In this document: positions 45,294 to 56,505 of the stretch, piece after piece
How the letters are laid out: every line of letters starts with the position of its first letter
How positions within the stretch are numbered: position 1 is the first letter of the stretch
Assembly: GCA_023053685.1 (NCBI GenBank)
Contig: JALIGW010000029.1
Location: 3,668,501-3,732,500 of the forward strand
DNA from: Diadophis punctatus similis
Lineage: Eukaryota > Chordata > Lepidosauria > Squamata > Dipsadidae
Direction of reading: 5' to 3'
DNA length: 64,000 bases
Program-made: the position numbers and the translations under genes
The notes under the pieces: generated by a model
Databases searched by the model: none
What the model was told of the DNA's origin: nothing
What the model saw: only the letters and a program-made list of their open reading frames with translations

Positions 45294-46229
45294 TTATTTC
45301 AACAATATTATCTTGTCTAGCATTCTGCTAAATGCATCCTTCACTTCCTTGTTCCGCAGACTGTAGATGAGTGGATTAAGTGAGGAGATGACAAGAGTGT
45401 AAAAGACGGATATGATTTTGTCTTTATCCAATGAGAAATTGGAGCCAGGTCGTATATACATGAAGATGATGGTTCCAAAGAAAATAGTCACAGTGGTGAG
45501 ATGGGAGGCACAGGTGGAGAAGGCTTTGTATCTTCCCTGGGCAGAGCTGATCTTCAGGATGGCAATAACAATGGCAATGTAGGAGATCAAAACAGCCAGA
45601 AAAGTTGTCAGTGTAATTGCAGTGGATAAAAAAAAATGCACAAAGTGAGCAAGCTGAGTATCTGAACAAGACAATTGAAGTATTGGAGGAGCATCACAGA
45701 AGAAATGATTAATTGTATTTGAGTTGCAGAAATTCAAATTAAAAATAAATATGGTCTGGACTGTTGAACTTGTAAAGCCACAGACATATACGGTTATGAC
45801 TAAGAGGATGCAACACTTCTTTGACATGACAACAAAATACAACAATGGGTTGCAGATTGCTGTGAAGCGATCATATGCCATCACAGCCAGAAGGCAACCT
45901 TCAATGGTCACAAACACGGCAAAAAAGAAGAATTGTGTGGTGCATCCTGTGAAGGAAATGGTTGAATGTTCTATCATAAATATTGTCAACAATTTGGGGG
46001 CAATGGCAGTAGAATAACCAATATCTACAATAGAGAGATTTCTAAGAAAAAAGTACATGGGGGTGTGAAGCCTAGCATCAACTTTTGTTACAATGACTAT
46101 CCCAATGTTTCCCACCAGAGTGATGAGATAGATGAGCAGAAAGAAGATGAAGAGGGGGATCTGAAGCTCTGGGTGGTCCATGAATCCAACAAGGATGAAC
46201 TCAGTCACAGTGGTTTGATTTGTCTGCAT
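45294..46229 (-). CDS. Olfactory receptor D
   Basis: Intact 311-residue class II OR with N4 glycosylation site, VGNIGIVIV in TM1, [35 protein letters not shown] (Ile to Thr at 123 within the G-protein-contact motif, unusual among these paralogues), [33 protein letters not shown] and [15 protein letters not shown]. It shares GYS(T/S)AIAPKL in TM2 to loop and DAPP in the second extracellular loop with receptor E, supporting a D/E pair. Start fixed by gap-free alignment and by an ATCAG acceptor about 15 bp upstream (46244). Expression from the exon at 47336-47406 is inferred. Confidence 0.95.
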   Translation of the reverse strand: MQTNQTTVTEFILVGFMDHPELQIPLFIFFLLIYLITLVGNIGIVIVTKVDARLHTPMYFFLRNLSIVDIGYSTAIAPKLLTIFMIEHSTISFTGCTTQFFFFAVFVTIEGCLLAVMAYDRFTAICNPLLYFVVMSKKCCILLVITVYVCGFTSSTVQTIFIFNLNFCNSNTINHFFCDAPPILQLSCSDTQLAHFVHFFLSTAITLTTFLAVLISYIAIVIAILKISSAQGRYKAFSTCASHLTTVTIFFGTIIFMYIRPGSNFSLDKDKIISVFYTLVISSLNPLIYSLRNKEVKDAFSRMLDKIILLK

Positions 46230-46309
46230 TGTTTATTTTCCCTCTGATTGAATAAAAATAGAGGGAAAACCTTATAGCAGTATGAGTACTGTTGGATTGT
46301 CTGAGAATA

Positions 46310-46318
46310 CCCAAGGGA
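46310..46318. promoter_or_regulatory. Olf1/EBF-like site, unit D
   Basis: CCCAAGGGA, 81 bp upstream of the OR D ATG, as in units A and C. Confidence 0.4.
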
Positions 46319-47335
46319 AGAGACTAAGAAAAACCCAAACTAAAAACAAGCTGTTTGCTTGGAGAGCAGAATTTTTGTATATATGGGCTTGTTGAATTGT
46401 GGGCTCTTGATAAATATGCTCTTTTTAAAATACATTGTTGTGCATTGGAGTCTGTGCACACTATTACATAGGAGTGCACTGTCAATTAACAAACAATAGT
46501 TTCATACCTATCATCATCTCTCTGCATATTGTAGGAAGCATCTCTCTGTGGGAAAGAATGTAAACTTCTTACTAAGATGTATTTTCTACAGCATTCCAAT
46601 ACTCTCCAAAGAAGTCAGAGTGATCAGTCACTGTGTGGATTTATAATTCTCTCCCAGAGACCTCAATCAGAAAAGTAGTGCACTTCTGCAGGAAATGTTC
46701 TGTGTAAGAATCATGGTTATCTATTGGCCCCCAAGCACCAACATCCATTCCCCCTGCATCTGAAATTAATTTCAATTTGTAAACTATAAACTTTACATTT
46801 ACAATTCATTTTAGAACATTTCCAAGTGGCTGATTAATGTACATTATAGCCTTGTCCTGCAGCACAGTTCCATCTAGTATTTCTTTTTCTAAGATGGAAT
46901 TCTTTTTAGAAGAATGCCATGGATTAATTGGATTTTAACATGGATGTGTTTACTACGGTATATCATAAGTAACATACATTGATTAAGGAGGTACTGTAAG
47001 CAACCCTTTGCTTCAATGCACAACTTATAAGATGAATCGCTAAAGCCCCCACTAATAAGCTAGAAGAAAGAAGGAACCATCTATTGACTCATGGACTTCA
47101 TTCTTCACGTACTACGAGAGATTTAATTCACACAAAGTATCATGAAGAAGCTTTTGGAGTTTGGGTGACAAGAGAATTATAAGTAAAATACAGAACAATA
47201 TTTTTATATCAAACCAGTTGAGTATTCCTACATCTGTCTGAAAAAAATATGATGAAGAGGAGGAGGAGGAAAAAGATACAGTAAGCATTCAACAGTTTAT
47301 TCAACTAACTAGAAGTGCTCAATTAAAGAACTTAC

Positions 47336-47406
47336 CAGATTTGAAATAAAGATTCCATTTCAAAAGATGAAAGATGGACCGTTTGGATAGAATTTCTCAT
47401 TTTATA
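47336..47406 (-). promoter_or_regulatory. TATA box and non-coding first exon, OR D
   Basis: TATAAAA (47406-47400, minus) and donor CTG|GTAAGT with the exon ending at 47336; intron 46244-47335. The TAATTA element of units A-C is deleted. Confidence 0.65.
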
Positions 47407-48593
47407 CTTTGTTTACAATTGATTAAGAACCAAGCTATTAAAATCTCAATACAATCTCTTGGCAAAATACACTTGAGGACCTACTGGGAATTCATATTTC
47501 CACTGTATAGCTTCTATGCATAATTAGTTCAAACTTTCATTGGAATTCACTAAGAAAACTCATTATGCAGCATAAACACTTTTATTTGAAGCATCAACTT
47601 GCAGTTTGAGGGACCTTAAGATTACAGTACACGGCATTATAGAAACATATTTTTAAAGAAGCATTATACTTATTATTGCATCCCTAACACAATGTAATAA
47701 TAAAAGAACAATGTTGTTTTTGACAGTTCTTTTCTATACAAACATAACAGAACCCAATAACTTCTAAATATTAATTTTTGTTGCATAAGTAATCATTTGA
47801 AATTGATTGACATTCTTGCTGTAGAAGTTAACACATTCTTCCATTGTCTAGGCAATTGAAGACCCTCTAATTCTTTATTCCCCTCATTTCTTTTTTTTTA
47901 TTGAAAAAGTTTTATTAGTACAGAGTACAAACATTTTTTTTATTTTTCTCCCCACCCCTGCCCCCTTCCCTCCCCCCCTCCCCCCCGGACTTCCCAGAGA
48001 GAATTCAGGGCATAATATCAGTAATTACAGAAAAAAAAAGAAAAAAGAAAAACCCCTCAACTCCAAATTATACAATGTTAACATCATTAAATTTCTATAT
48101 TTTACATTATTTCCAATATAATTCTAAAAGATAAAAAATAAAAAGTAAAAATATATTAATATATATTGTTGATAATAATAATAATCTGGGTTAAACAAAG
48201 GAAGGAAAACAGTTTTTCCCTCCTCCTTTCAATCAACTTTCTAGACCTATAAAATTATTAATAATACTAAATCTTTAAAAAGCATTAATGATAATAATAA
48301 TCTCATGATTAACTAAAACCGAGAAAATTTTACGTAGCTAATATCTAAATATTCAATAATAATACCTTTAAATTTCATCATAACAACATATTATTATAAA
48401 ACAACTTATTAGTTCAAATAAAACTAAAAAAGTATTACGTATCTACATATTAAATAATAAAACTTTTGAATTTCATCATAACCACATAATATTATTATAC
48501 AACAACTTGTTAATTCATAATAAAAAGATATCCTTAAAGGTAATATTAATATTAATAATAATAATAATAACAATAAAAATAATAACAATAGTA

Positions 48594-48650
<57 letters not shown>

Positions 48651-48921
48651 GTAGAAACCTAGAAGAGAGAGAGAGAAAAACGAAAACCTAAAGCAGAAGG
48701 AAAAAAAAATCCTTCCTTTAAAACGACTTTTAAAATCTAATTGTAATAATTTATAACTTAATAATTTTAATTAAAAATTAAAAATTCCAATTCTTAAAAA
48801 ATTATTAAAAAAGAGAAAAAAAATTTTTTTTAAAAAGAAAGAAGAAAGAAGAAACAACAATAAAAAAGGAGAAGAAGAAAATACAATTATATTATCTCCA
48901 TCCATCTAATACATATCAACA

Positions 48922-50024
48922 CTACTTCTCTTTATATCTTATTGGTTGCCTCCTTTTATATCTTGATGATTTTGAATTTATCAGCTCATCTTCCATCTGA
49001 TCCCAGTGCTCCATCTCCTTTTTCACATCTTTCTGGCTCTGCAGTTCACTTTGACTCTTTGAAACTATATCATTTTGATCCGGTAAGGATGACTTTTCCT
49101 CCTTATCCTCTTCTACATTAATACATCTTTCTTCTGGAATTTTAGATATATCAGCCTTTAAAATATTAACATAAAATTCGATAGCTTTGTTTATCGTATT
49201 CAGCCGGTATCTTTTCTCCAAAAATTTCACCGTTACTCCTGTTGGTGCTTCCCATTTATATTGTAAATTCAATCTTTTAAGTTCATCAATCAAAAAAGTA
49301 AATTCTTTTCTAGCTTTAAGCATTTTAGAGGGAATTTCTTTCCATATCCTAAGTTCCTGACCATTCACCTGAAGATTATTCTTAAACGTCGCCTGAATAA
49401 TTCTGTTCCGTAAAACTCTTGTGGTAAAATATATAACAATGTCCCTTGGTAAATGTTTTTGTTTTGCGTGCCACGAGTTGACCCTGTATATCTTTTCTAT
49501 TTGTGTAGCCAACTCATCTTTAGAAATTCCAGAAACCTGTACCAAGGCCTCAATCATTCTTCCTTTCAAATTATCATATAAACCTTCCTTCAACCCTCTT
49601 ACTCTAATGGCAAATTGCATTCTTCTAAACTGTGACATCAACACCTCTGTTTCAAAATTTGCGATGTCCTTTTGAAATTTGTTTATATATTCCACCGAGG
49701 TTGCCAGCGCTTGTTTATTTGTTTCAATACAGTCCTCCAAAACATCAACATTTGTTGCTAAACCTTTGCAAACCTCTAACATATCCATCCGTAGCTGCTT
49801 TTCCATATTCTTTAAAGCATCCTGCATTTTTTTTCTATTTCAGTGATTTTTTGATTAAATTCCAAAATTAAGTCTTGTTTCATAATCTTTAAAGTATTTA
49901 ATAAGTTTTCCGATGTCAAAGCTTGTGGAGGTGTTGACTCAGTAGCAAGTTGCATTTTAGAAGTATAAGCAGAGGGATAAATAGGCCTTTTATTCAAGGC
50001 AATCATTCCATACTTTGAAGCCAT
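48922..50024 (-). pseudogene. L1 ORF1 protein with one frameshift
   Basis: RNA-binding chaperone of the L1 ribonucleoprotein. The N-terminal 66 codons (50024 to about 49827; MASKYGMIALNKRP..., ending in a charged helical segment) and the main 301-codon part are joined at a run of eight A residues on the minus strand (complement of 49827-49834), which is one base short of continuous reading. The main part has a coiled-coil-like helix (about 80 residues rich in Glu, Lys and Leu), then RRMQFAIRVRGLKEG of the RRM-like Transposase_22 domain, KHLPRDIVIYF and the C-terminal domain (FLIDELKRLNLQYKWEAPTG), and a basic end (YKRRQPIRYKEK). The restored length of about 367 residues is normal for L1 ORF1p. 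The shift may be a mutation, an assembly error or a slippery site. Confidence 0.85.
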
Positions 50025-51266
50025 TATTGTAATTCCAAAAAATTACACTGAAAGTGCCAAATCACTATCGATTGTTTTATAATCCAGAATTGAGAATCAA
50101 AAATAGAGACCAGTTTTCAAATACAAAAGTTTCCCAAAGTCCAGAGACCACAAGCAAAACACAAATAACTTTCACTTCTTCTTTATTGTAATTCCAAAGA
50201 AATGCAAAAAAGGGCCAAATCTTTAAAAAGAGAAAGAAAAAAAAATCTTGCAATTTCCAGGGCAGATAGTCTTTTTCATAATTTATTTATTTTAGTGAAA
50301 TTATCAGTTGCTGTTATAATCCAAGGTCACGGAACAAAGAGTAAAAGTCAGTTTTCAAAATTTCCACAAGAGAAAAGCCAGAAAAAAAAAACCCAATCTT
50401 TCCAAACTTAAAACCATTTTTATATTTCCAAAGAGGTATAGAGAGAAGCCATAACTCTAAATAAAATTCTTTCCAGTGTAAGAGACAGAGAGTTTTTTAC
50501 TTCCAAAATCAGGAGACAGAGAAAAAAAAAAGTCAGTTTTCAAAGTTATAATTTTCCATAAGAGAAAGAGCCACAAACAAACAAAGCAAAAATCACCTTC
50601 ACTTCTCTTCCCAACTTCTTCAAAACGCCTTAAAAAGCCAGATCTCTAAAAAAATACTTTCCACTTTCAAAGGCGAATAGTCCTTATTTTTTTAAAAAAA
50701 GTTATCAGTTATCAGAGAATATAAGGACAACCAGTTTTCAGTTTTCAGAACGAAGAGTTTCCATGAAAAAAGAGAACCACAAGCAAAACGGAAGTCACTT
50801 TCACTTCTCCTCCTTCAAACGCCATATTGTTGCATATTAAATGTTACTTTGTTTCTTCAAAGTGAAAGTTAGCCGAGGGTTTTAAAAAAAAAGGAAAAGA
50901 AAATCCATACTTGCCCAGCAAAGCCCCTGGTTCTCTCTGTCTGCTTCATTAAATACACAAAAAAAAGTTTTAAAAATCCTCTTCTGGAAGCAGCGGCGGC
51001 TTCGGCATCTTGCTCCGCAAGAGCGGAGATTCCCAGGCTCCCGGAGCTAGGGGCAGGCTACTTGGGGAGCCTTCCCTCCGCGCCCCCGGATGACTCCTAG
51101 GGCGCCAGGGGGGCTCTACCCCACCTGCCACGCTCTCCTCTCCCCCCTATGTCAAGGGCAGAGAGATTCCAAGCCACCAGACAGCTGTTCTGGCGGCTTG
51201 GCAGGGAGTCGGGAAAGCGCCCTAAAGAAGGAGCGCCATTTGACGCCGAACGCCAAACCGGAAGTC
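50025..51266 (-). promoter_or_regulatory. 5' UTR of the HAL1-like element with degenerate repeats
   Basis: GC/CpG-rich at the 5' end (51000-51266), then about four degenerate units that each carry a CAGTTTTCA...CCACAAG(C/A)AAA...TCACTTTCACTTCT motif (near 50110, 50350, 50535 and 50735). This resembles monomeric L1 promoters. No ORF. Confidence 0.55.
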
Positions 51267-51689
51267 TATTCCCCTCATTTCTTAACATCTGCATATTGAA
51301 TTGATTTATTGGTAACTCATATTGGTAGACCTAATAGTATATGTTTTAGTTTTAAAGGAATTAATCAGTTGTTTTACTATGTCAGGTGTGTCAGAGTCTG
51401 AAAAGTCTGCTAGGTAATGTTGTTAACAAAAGTTGGAATTGTAAATAGTGCAATCTGATAGATATCCCTGATAATCTCTCAATACTGAGTAAAAATTCAT
51501 CATCTATCAGCTGATCTAAAGTCAATTTCCCCACTTCCATCCATTTTTTCATATCACCAACTTTCTCCCAATGTTTAAAGTTGGTTTTCCCATAAATAAA
51601 TGTGGCATGAGGATTCCCAGAAAATAGCCTTCTGGGCATGAGGCATTTTTTTCTCCCTGCCAACAAACAGCTGACTTTGTTACCAAAGC

Positions 51690-52150
51690 CAGTTCTTTGG
51701 CAGCGTGCTCCCCAGATTTGAATGGAGGAGTAACTAGGAATGACCCATGATTATCTTTGGACGATCACAGGCAGAGAATCTATTCTAGAGGATTACAATT
51801 CTTGGTAAGAATGGCTGGAGTGGTTGGGTCTCCATCTTTTCCATCTTTTCATGCTTGTATTTATAGGTGTGCCTCTGTTTTTAACTTCACTTTTTGATGT
51901 CTGATTCTTAATATCCTGGCTGAATGCTGATTTGCTTTATATCCTTTTGCTTGATTACAAATGTAAAGTTTCATCAATTTATTGCAGTGTTTCAAAATAC
52001 TTTTTCTTTTGGCGCAAGAAAGTTGGCAGTATGACAGTTTTTTCCTTTGCAGTGAAAGTGACTTCATCTGATTTAAATGGGATTTTTACTCTAGCAAGTT
52101 TGTATTTTACCAGTTTTTCTAAAAGTATTCCATTGCTTCATTTTATTTTT
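51690..52150. other. No recognised feature
   Basis: AT-rich DNA between the L1 relic and the Tc1 terminus; no coding or repeat signature that I can name. Confidence 0.4.
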
Positions 52151-53097
52151 GTACACAGTTTTTTTGCAAACAGCCAGTTGTGCAAAAATGCTGTAAATTA
52201 AGAATGTTTTCAGAAATAAAATGTTAATATTTTATTTTTATCAATTCACAAAATAGAAATGAGCAGAAGAGAAATCCAAATCAAAACAATATTTGTGGTG
52301 ATGACCCTTTGTCTTCAAAACAGCATTAGTTCTTACACTTGCACACTTGCACACTTGCACAAAGTCAGGGATTGTATAGGATTAGAGTCAGATGTATGAT
52401 TAACCAATTATATCAAGCAGGTGCTAATGATAATCAATTTCATATCTACATTGTAACACAGCCATTAACTGAAATAGAAGCAGTTGTATACGAGGCTTAA
52501 AACTGGGTGAGAAACAGCTAAACTGCTGTTAAGGTGAATTTGTAGAAGACAGTTTCATGTCTTAGGTCATACACCATGATAAAACTGAGCACAGGAACAA
52601 GACAAAAGGAAAGCCATTCCCAGGCAACGACTGTAAAGCAGATTGGGGTTTCAAAATGTGATGTTCAAGCTCTTTTGAAGAAGCACAAATAAATGGGCAA
52701 CGTTGAGGATGGTAGACGCAGTGGTCGGCCAAGGAAACTTAATGTAGCAGATAAAAGATACATCATGCTTACTTCCCTTCAACATTGGAAGATGTCCAGC
52801 AGTGCCATCAACACAGAACTAGTGGAAACCAGTGGGACCCAATTACACCCATTTACTGTCAGGAGACATCTGGCCAGAAGTGGTTTTCACAGAAGAATTG
52901 TGGCCAAAAAGCCATACCTCCAATGTGGAAACAAGGTTGAGCAACTCAACTACAGTATGCACAAAAACATAGGAACTGGGGTGCAGAAAAATGGCAGCAG
53001 GTGCTCTGGACTGATGAGTCAAAATTTGAAATATTTGGCTGTAGCAGGAGGCAGTTTGTTTACCGAAGAGCTGGAGAGTGGTACAATAATGAATGTC
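52150..53097 (+). mobile_element. Tc1-like transposon, 3' half lost
   Basis: The 5' terminal region (CACAGTTTTTTTGCAAAC...TTGTGCAAAAATGCTGTAAATTAAG) is followed by a decayed transposase: SKCDVQALLKKHK, then a stop, GRRSGRPRKL (linker with GRPR motif), TVRRHLARSGFHRRIVAKKPYL, and in another frame WTDESKFEIFGCSRRQFVYRRAG, the first catalytic Asp of the DDE triad. It is cut at 53097 by a gypsy fragment. Dead. Confidence 0.85.
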
Positions 53098-54038
53098 TAG
53101 GTCTTGGTATTCTACTGGCACCTGCTGGGAGCCTGGGGGTTTGGCTTTGAGTGCTGGGGCTGCCGGCTGGGGACGGTCTGGCCCTAGGGGCTTTGGCTCT
53201 TTCAGGCTGCTTTGCTTCTCTTTGGGAGGTAGAGGCCCGATGCTCATGGTTAGCTTTCGGTATCTGTCTTCCCATCTGATGGTGGGGGTCCACTTATTTA
53301 GCCATGCAAGCCCCAAAATAACTGCCTCTGACATCTTGGGGGCAACTATGAACCGGATGAGCTCATGGTGGCGTCCTATTTGCAAGTCCACCAATTCAGT
53401 GAGGAGTGTGGCAGGGGGGGGCAATCAGTGATTCGTCCACTTGTTGGAAGCCGATGGGGCTGGCCAAGGGCCTGGTGCAAATCCCTAGCCTCTCTACCAC
53501 TGATTTGCTGATTAAGCATCGTGAACAGCCTGTGTTTATCATCGCCTCTACCTCTCCTTCCTCCCCCGTCTATGGTACCGTGATTTTCTCTTTAAGGAGG
53601 AAAGGGTGGATGGCTTCACTCAACATTGGGTTGTCTTCGCAACTGCCTCCTTCATCCCAACGCGGAGGTGTTTCCTCTCCCGGCGACGCCTCAACCTTGT
53701 CAGATGGGGGAGGGGATTCTTCTGCTTGTTGGGCCAAGCGGCTCTGCTCCGGTGGCTTTAGGGGCTTTCTCCATGTCCCCGGGGTTGGCCTGGCCCATGG
53801 TTGCGGAATTGGTGCCAATGCTAAGCATTCCGAGGCCCAATGGCCAGGTTGGCCGCATCTATAGCACTTCATGCCTCCCATTGCTTCAGAGCCTGGGGTC
53901 GCGGCTTGCTTCGTTTGGGATCAGCGGCCCAGAGGCCTTCTGGCCAGTCTTCCGCCCGGGTTTTTTTGGGGGTCTTGGGTCGCATGATCCAGGACAAGTG
54001 TGACAGGCCAAAGACCCCAAGTAAAATGGCTTCGGCCT
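53098..54038 (-). mobile_element. Ty3/gypsy gag-protease fragment
   Basis: Minus strand: zinc knuckle CYRCGQPGHWASEC, a Pro-rich linker, a retropepsin active-site region INTGCS in which the catalytic Asp of DTG/DSG is Asn, then MSEAVILGLAWLNKWTPTIRW (protease end). Frames are broken. No LTR seen. It belongs to a different gypsy lineage from the one at 39.3 kb. Confidence 0.8.
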
Positions 54039-54306
54039 GACACACACATTTACACAGCAAAAACATTCAGACAATTTTTTTGTTTAATAAAAAGCACTTA
54101 TACTTCTTTTAGATAAATTTAAGAATGAATTGTCCTTTTATTTTTATTTTTATTTACCTTTTGGGTAACCTATATGCAATTTCAGTTCTTTTCTCACCTA
54201 TTCAAAATATTATCAAACATTCAATAGTATTTTTCACAGAGAAAGTGCAACTATGGTTTACTTCTTTGACATAAAGCAAGTTAAATTTACACTATTTTTA
54301 CTTCAG

Positions 54307-54674
54307 GAGTAGAATAGAATAGAATAGAATTCTTTATTGGCCAAGTGTGATTGGACACGCTAGGACTCTGTCTCTGGTGCATATGCTCTTAGTGTACATA
54401 AAAGAAAAGATACATTTGTCAAGAATCATGCGGTACAACACTTAATGATTGTCATAGGGTACAAATAAGCAATCAGGAAACAATCAATATTAATATAAAT
54501 CGTAAGGATACAAGCAACAAGTTACAGTCATACAGTCATAAGTGGGAGGAGATGGGTGATAGGAACGATGAGAAGACTAATAGTAATAGTAATGCAGCCT
54601 TAGTGAATAGTTTGTGGTGGTGGTGGTGAGGGAATTATTTGTTTAGCAAAGTGATGGCATTCAGGAAAAAACTG
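54307..54674 (+). mobile_element. LINE 3' end (CR1/Rex-like) with (AGAAT)n in the OR E 3' end
   Basis: AGAATAGAATAGAATAG then TTTATTGGCCAAGTGTGATTG..., a family I recall as very common in snakes and as the inverted 3' end of a CR1-clade LINE. It separates the OR 3' flank (ending TTTTTACTTCAGG) from the OR C-terminal codons. The LINE's own sense strand is probably minus; exact clade not certain. Confidence 0.7.
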
Positions 54675-55598
54675 TGTTACCTTATCGAGCATTCTGCTAA
54701 TCGCATCCTTCACTTCCCTGTTCTGCAAACTATAGATGAATGGATTAAGCGAGGATATGATAAGAGTATAAAAGACGGATACGATTTTGTCTTTATCCAA
54801 TGAGAAATTGGATCCAGGTCTTATGTACATGAAAGTGATGGTTCCGAAGTAAATGATCACAGTGATCAGATGGGAGGTACATGTGGAGAAGGCTTTGTAT
54901 CTTCCCTGGGCAGAGTTGATCTTCAGGATGGCAATAACAATGGCAATGTAGGAGAGCAAAACAGCCAGAAAAGTTGTCAGTGCAATTGCAGTGGATAAAA
55001 TAAAATGCACAAAGTGAGCAAGCTGAGTATCTGAACAAGACAATTGAAGCATTGGAGGAGCATCACAGAAGAAATGATTAATTGTATTTGAGTTGCAGAA
55101 ATTTAAACTAAAAATAACTATGGTGTGTACTGTTGAATTTACCAAGCCACAAGCATAGGCAGCTATGACCAAGAGGGTGCAACAGTTCTTTGACATGACA
55201 ACAAAATACAACAATGGGTAACAGATTGCTATGAAGCGATCGTATGCCATCACAGCCAGAAGATAAGTTTCAGTGGTCACAAAGATGACAAAAAAGAAGA
55301 ATTGTGTGGTGCATCCTGTGAAGGAAATTGTTGAATGTTCTTTCACAAATGTTATCAATAATTTGGGGGCAATCGCTGAAGAATAACCAACGTCTACAAT
55401 GGAGAGATTTCTAAGAAAAAAGTACATGGGGGTGTGAAGCCTAGCATCAGTTCTGGTTAGAATGATTATCCCAATGTTTCCCACCAGAGTGATGAGATAG
55501 ATGAACAGAAAGAAGATGAAGAGGGGGATCTGAAGCTCTGGGTGGTCCATGAATCCAACAAGGATGAACTCAGTCACAGTGGTTTGATTTGTCTGCAT
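54600..55598 (-). CDS. Olfactory receptor E with LINE-derived C-terminus
   Basis: 332-residue class II OR. Residues 1-306 align without gaps to receptors A-D: N4 glycosylation site, [78 protein letters not shown] and NPFIYSLQNREVKDA (Arg to Gln in the SLRN motif). After LDKV the normal five-residue end and stop are replaced by about 25 residues (TQFFPECHHF..., then a Pro-run, ending TIH) read from a LINE 3' end that inserted at 54307-54674. The seven transmembrane core is intact, so the protein could function with a longer cytoplasmic tail. Start fixed by paralogues and an ATCAG acceptor near 55612. Confidence 0.9.
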   Translation of the reverse strand: MQTNQTTVTEFILVGFMDHPELQIPLFIFFLFIYLITLVGNIGIIILTRTDARLHTPMYFFLRNLSIVDVGYSSAIAPKLLITFVKEHSTISFTGCTTQFFFFVIFVTTETYLLAVMAYDRFIAICYPLLYFVVMSKNCCTLLVIAAYACGLVNSTVHTIVIFSLNFCNSNTINHFFCDAPPMLQLSCSDTQLAHFVHFILSTAIALTTFLAVLLSYIAIVIAILKINSAQGRYKAFSTCTSHLITVIIYFGTITFMYIRPGSNFSLDKDKIVSVFYTLIISSLNPFIYSLQNREVKDAISRMLDKVTQFFPECHHFAKQIIPSPPPPQTIH

Positions 55599-56264
55599 TT
55601 TTTATTTCCCACTGATAGAATTTTAAAAAGGGGAAAAAGTGGAAAGCCTTATAGCAGTATGAGTACTGTTGGGTTGTCTGAGAATGTCCAAGGGAGGAAA
55701 CTAAGAAAAACGCCAAACTAAAAACTAACCCAAAAAGAGACAGTTTGCTTAGGAAGCATCAGTCCTCACTGTTATATTATGGACTCTTGATAAAAATGCT
55801 CTTTTCAAAATACAACATTGTACTGGAGAGCATGCACAGTACTACATAGGGGCGTAGTGTTAATTAACAAAGACTGGATTGATATCCACCGTCGTCTTCT
55901 TCCATATTCCTGGAAACATTTCTCGGTCTGAAATAATGTATAACTTCTTGCTAAAATGTATTTTCTCTAAATTCTAGTACTCTTCAAAGAAATCAGAGTG
56001 ATCAATCACTCTATATGAATTTATAATTCCCCCCTTTAGACCTCAGCCAGAAATCCATTTCTGTAAGAAGTGTTCCGTGGAACAAATATTGTCATCTATT
56101 GGCTCCTATGCACCAACATCCATTCCACTTGCATCTGAAATTAATTCCAATTTGTGAATATAAACTTTACATTTACAGTTCATTTTTAGAGCATTTCAAG
56201 GTGTCTGATCAGTGTACACTGAAGCCTGTTCTGCAGTACATCTAGTATTTCTGTATACATTTTA

Positions 56265-56505
56265 TTAGTTTATTTTATTAGTGAGACTTATAAACCACCT
56301 CAAAGTGCAAGCACTCTCTAAACGGTTTACACCATTAAGCATTATATTGCCCCCAAAATCTGGGTCCTCGTTTTACCTACCTCGGAAGGATGGAAGGCTG
56401 AGTCAACCTTGAGCTGGTGAGATTTGAACAGCTGAACTGCTGATCACAGTCAGCTAAAGTGGCCTGCAGTACTGCACTCTAACTGCTGTGCCACCAATAC
56501 AGTTG
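56265..56505 (-). mobile_element. tRNA-derived SINE, second copy
   Basis: Same family as 37343-37576: CTCGGAAGGATGGAAGGCTG core and a B-box-like segment near 56415-56425, in the intron of OR E. The tail is more degraded (TTTATTAG repeats). Confidence 0.8.

Larger units (their letters stand above)
44690..47625 (-). repeat. Tandem OR unit D
   Basis: Paralogous to units A-C and closest to E: both lack a ~28-bp segment with TAATTA upstream of the TATA box. It joins directly to an old L1 relic near 47625. Confidence 0.8.
47893..51266 (-). mobile_element. HAL1-like L1: 5' UTR and ORF1 but no ORF2
   Basis: 3,374 bp bounded by an exact 17-bp TSD (TATTCCCCTCATTTCTT at 47876-47892 and 51267-51283). 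From the minus-strand 5' end: GACTTCCGGTTTGGCG start, a YY1-like AAATGGCGC at 51241-51233, a GC-rich then repetitive 5' UTR (about 51266-50025), ORF1 (50024-48922), about 1 kb of AT-rich DNA with (ATT)n, a G-run-rich segment (47949-47989) typical of L1 3' UTRs, AATAAA and a poly(A) tail. No endonuclease or RT frame exists. The complete ends argue against a simple 5' truncation. Confidence 0.82.
47640..51690 (-). mobile_element. Old L1 ORF2 relic, split by the HAL1-like element
   Basis: 47640-47875 and 51284-51690 are the two halves of the same diverged L1 ORF2 region also present in unit B. The right half reads FKHWEKVGDMKKWMEVGKL and LLSIERLSGI in one frame. Removal of 47893-51266 and one TSD restores it. 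Confidence 0.65.

Noticed and set aside
52693..53100. 135-codon frame as an independent gene
   Set aside because: It is the frameshifted middle of a Tc1 transposase; the catalytic motif is in another frame.
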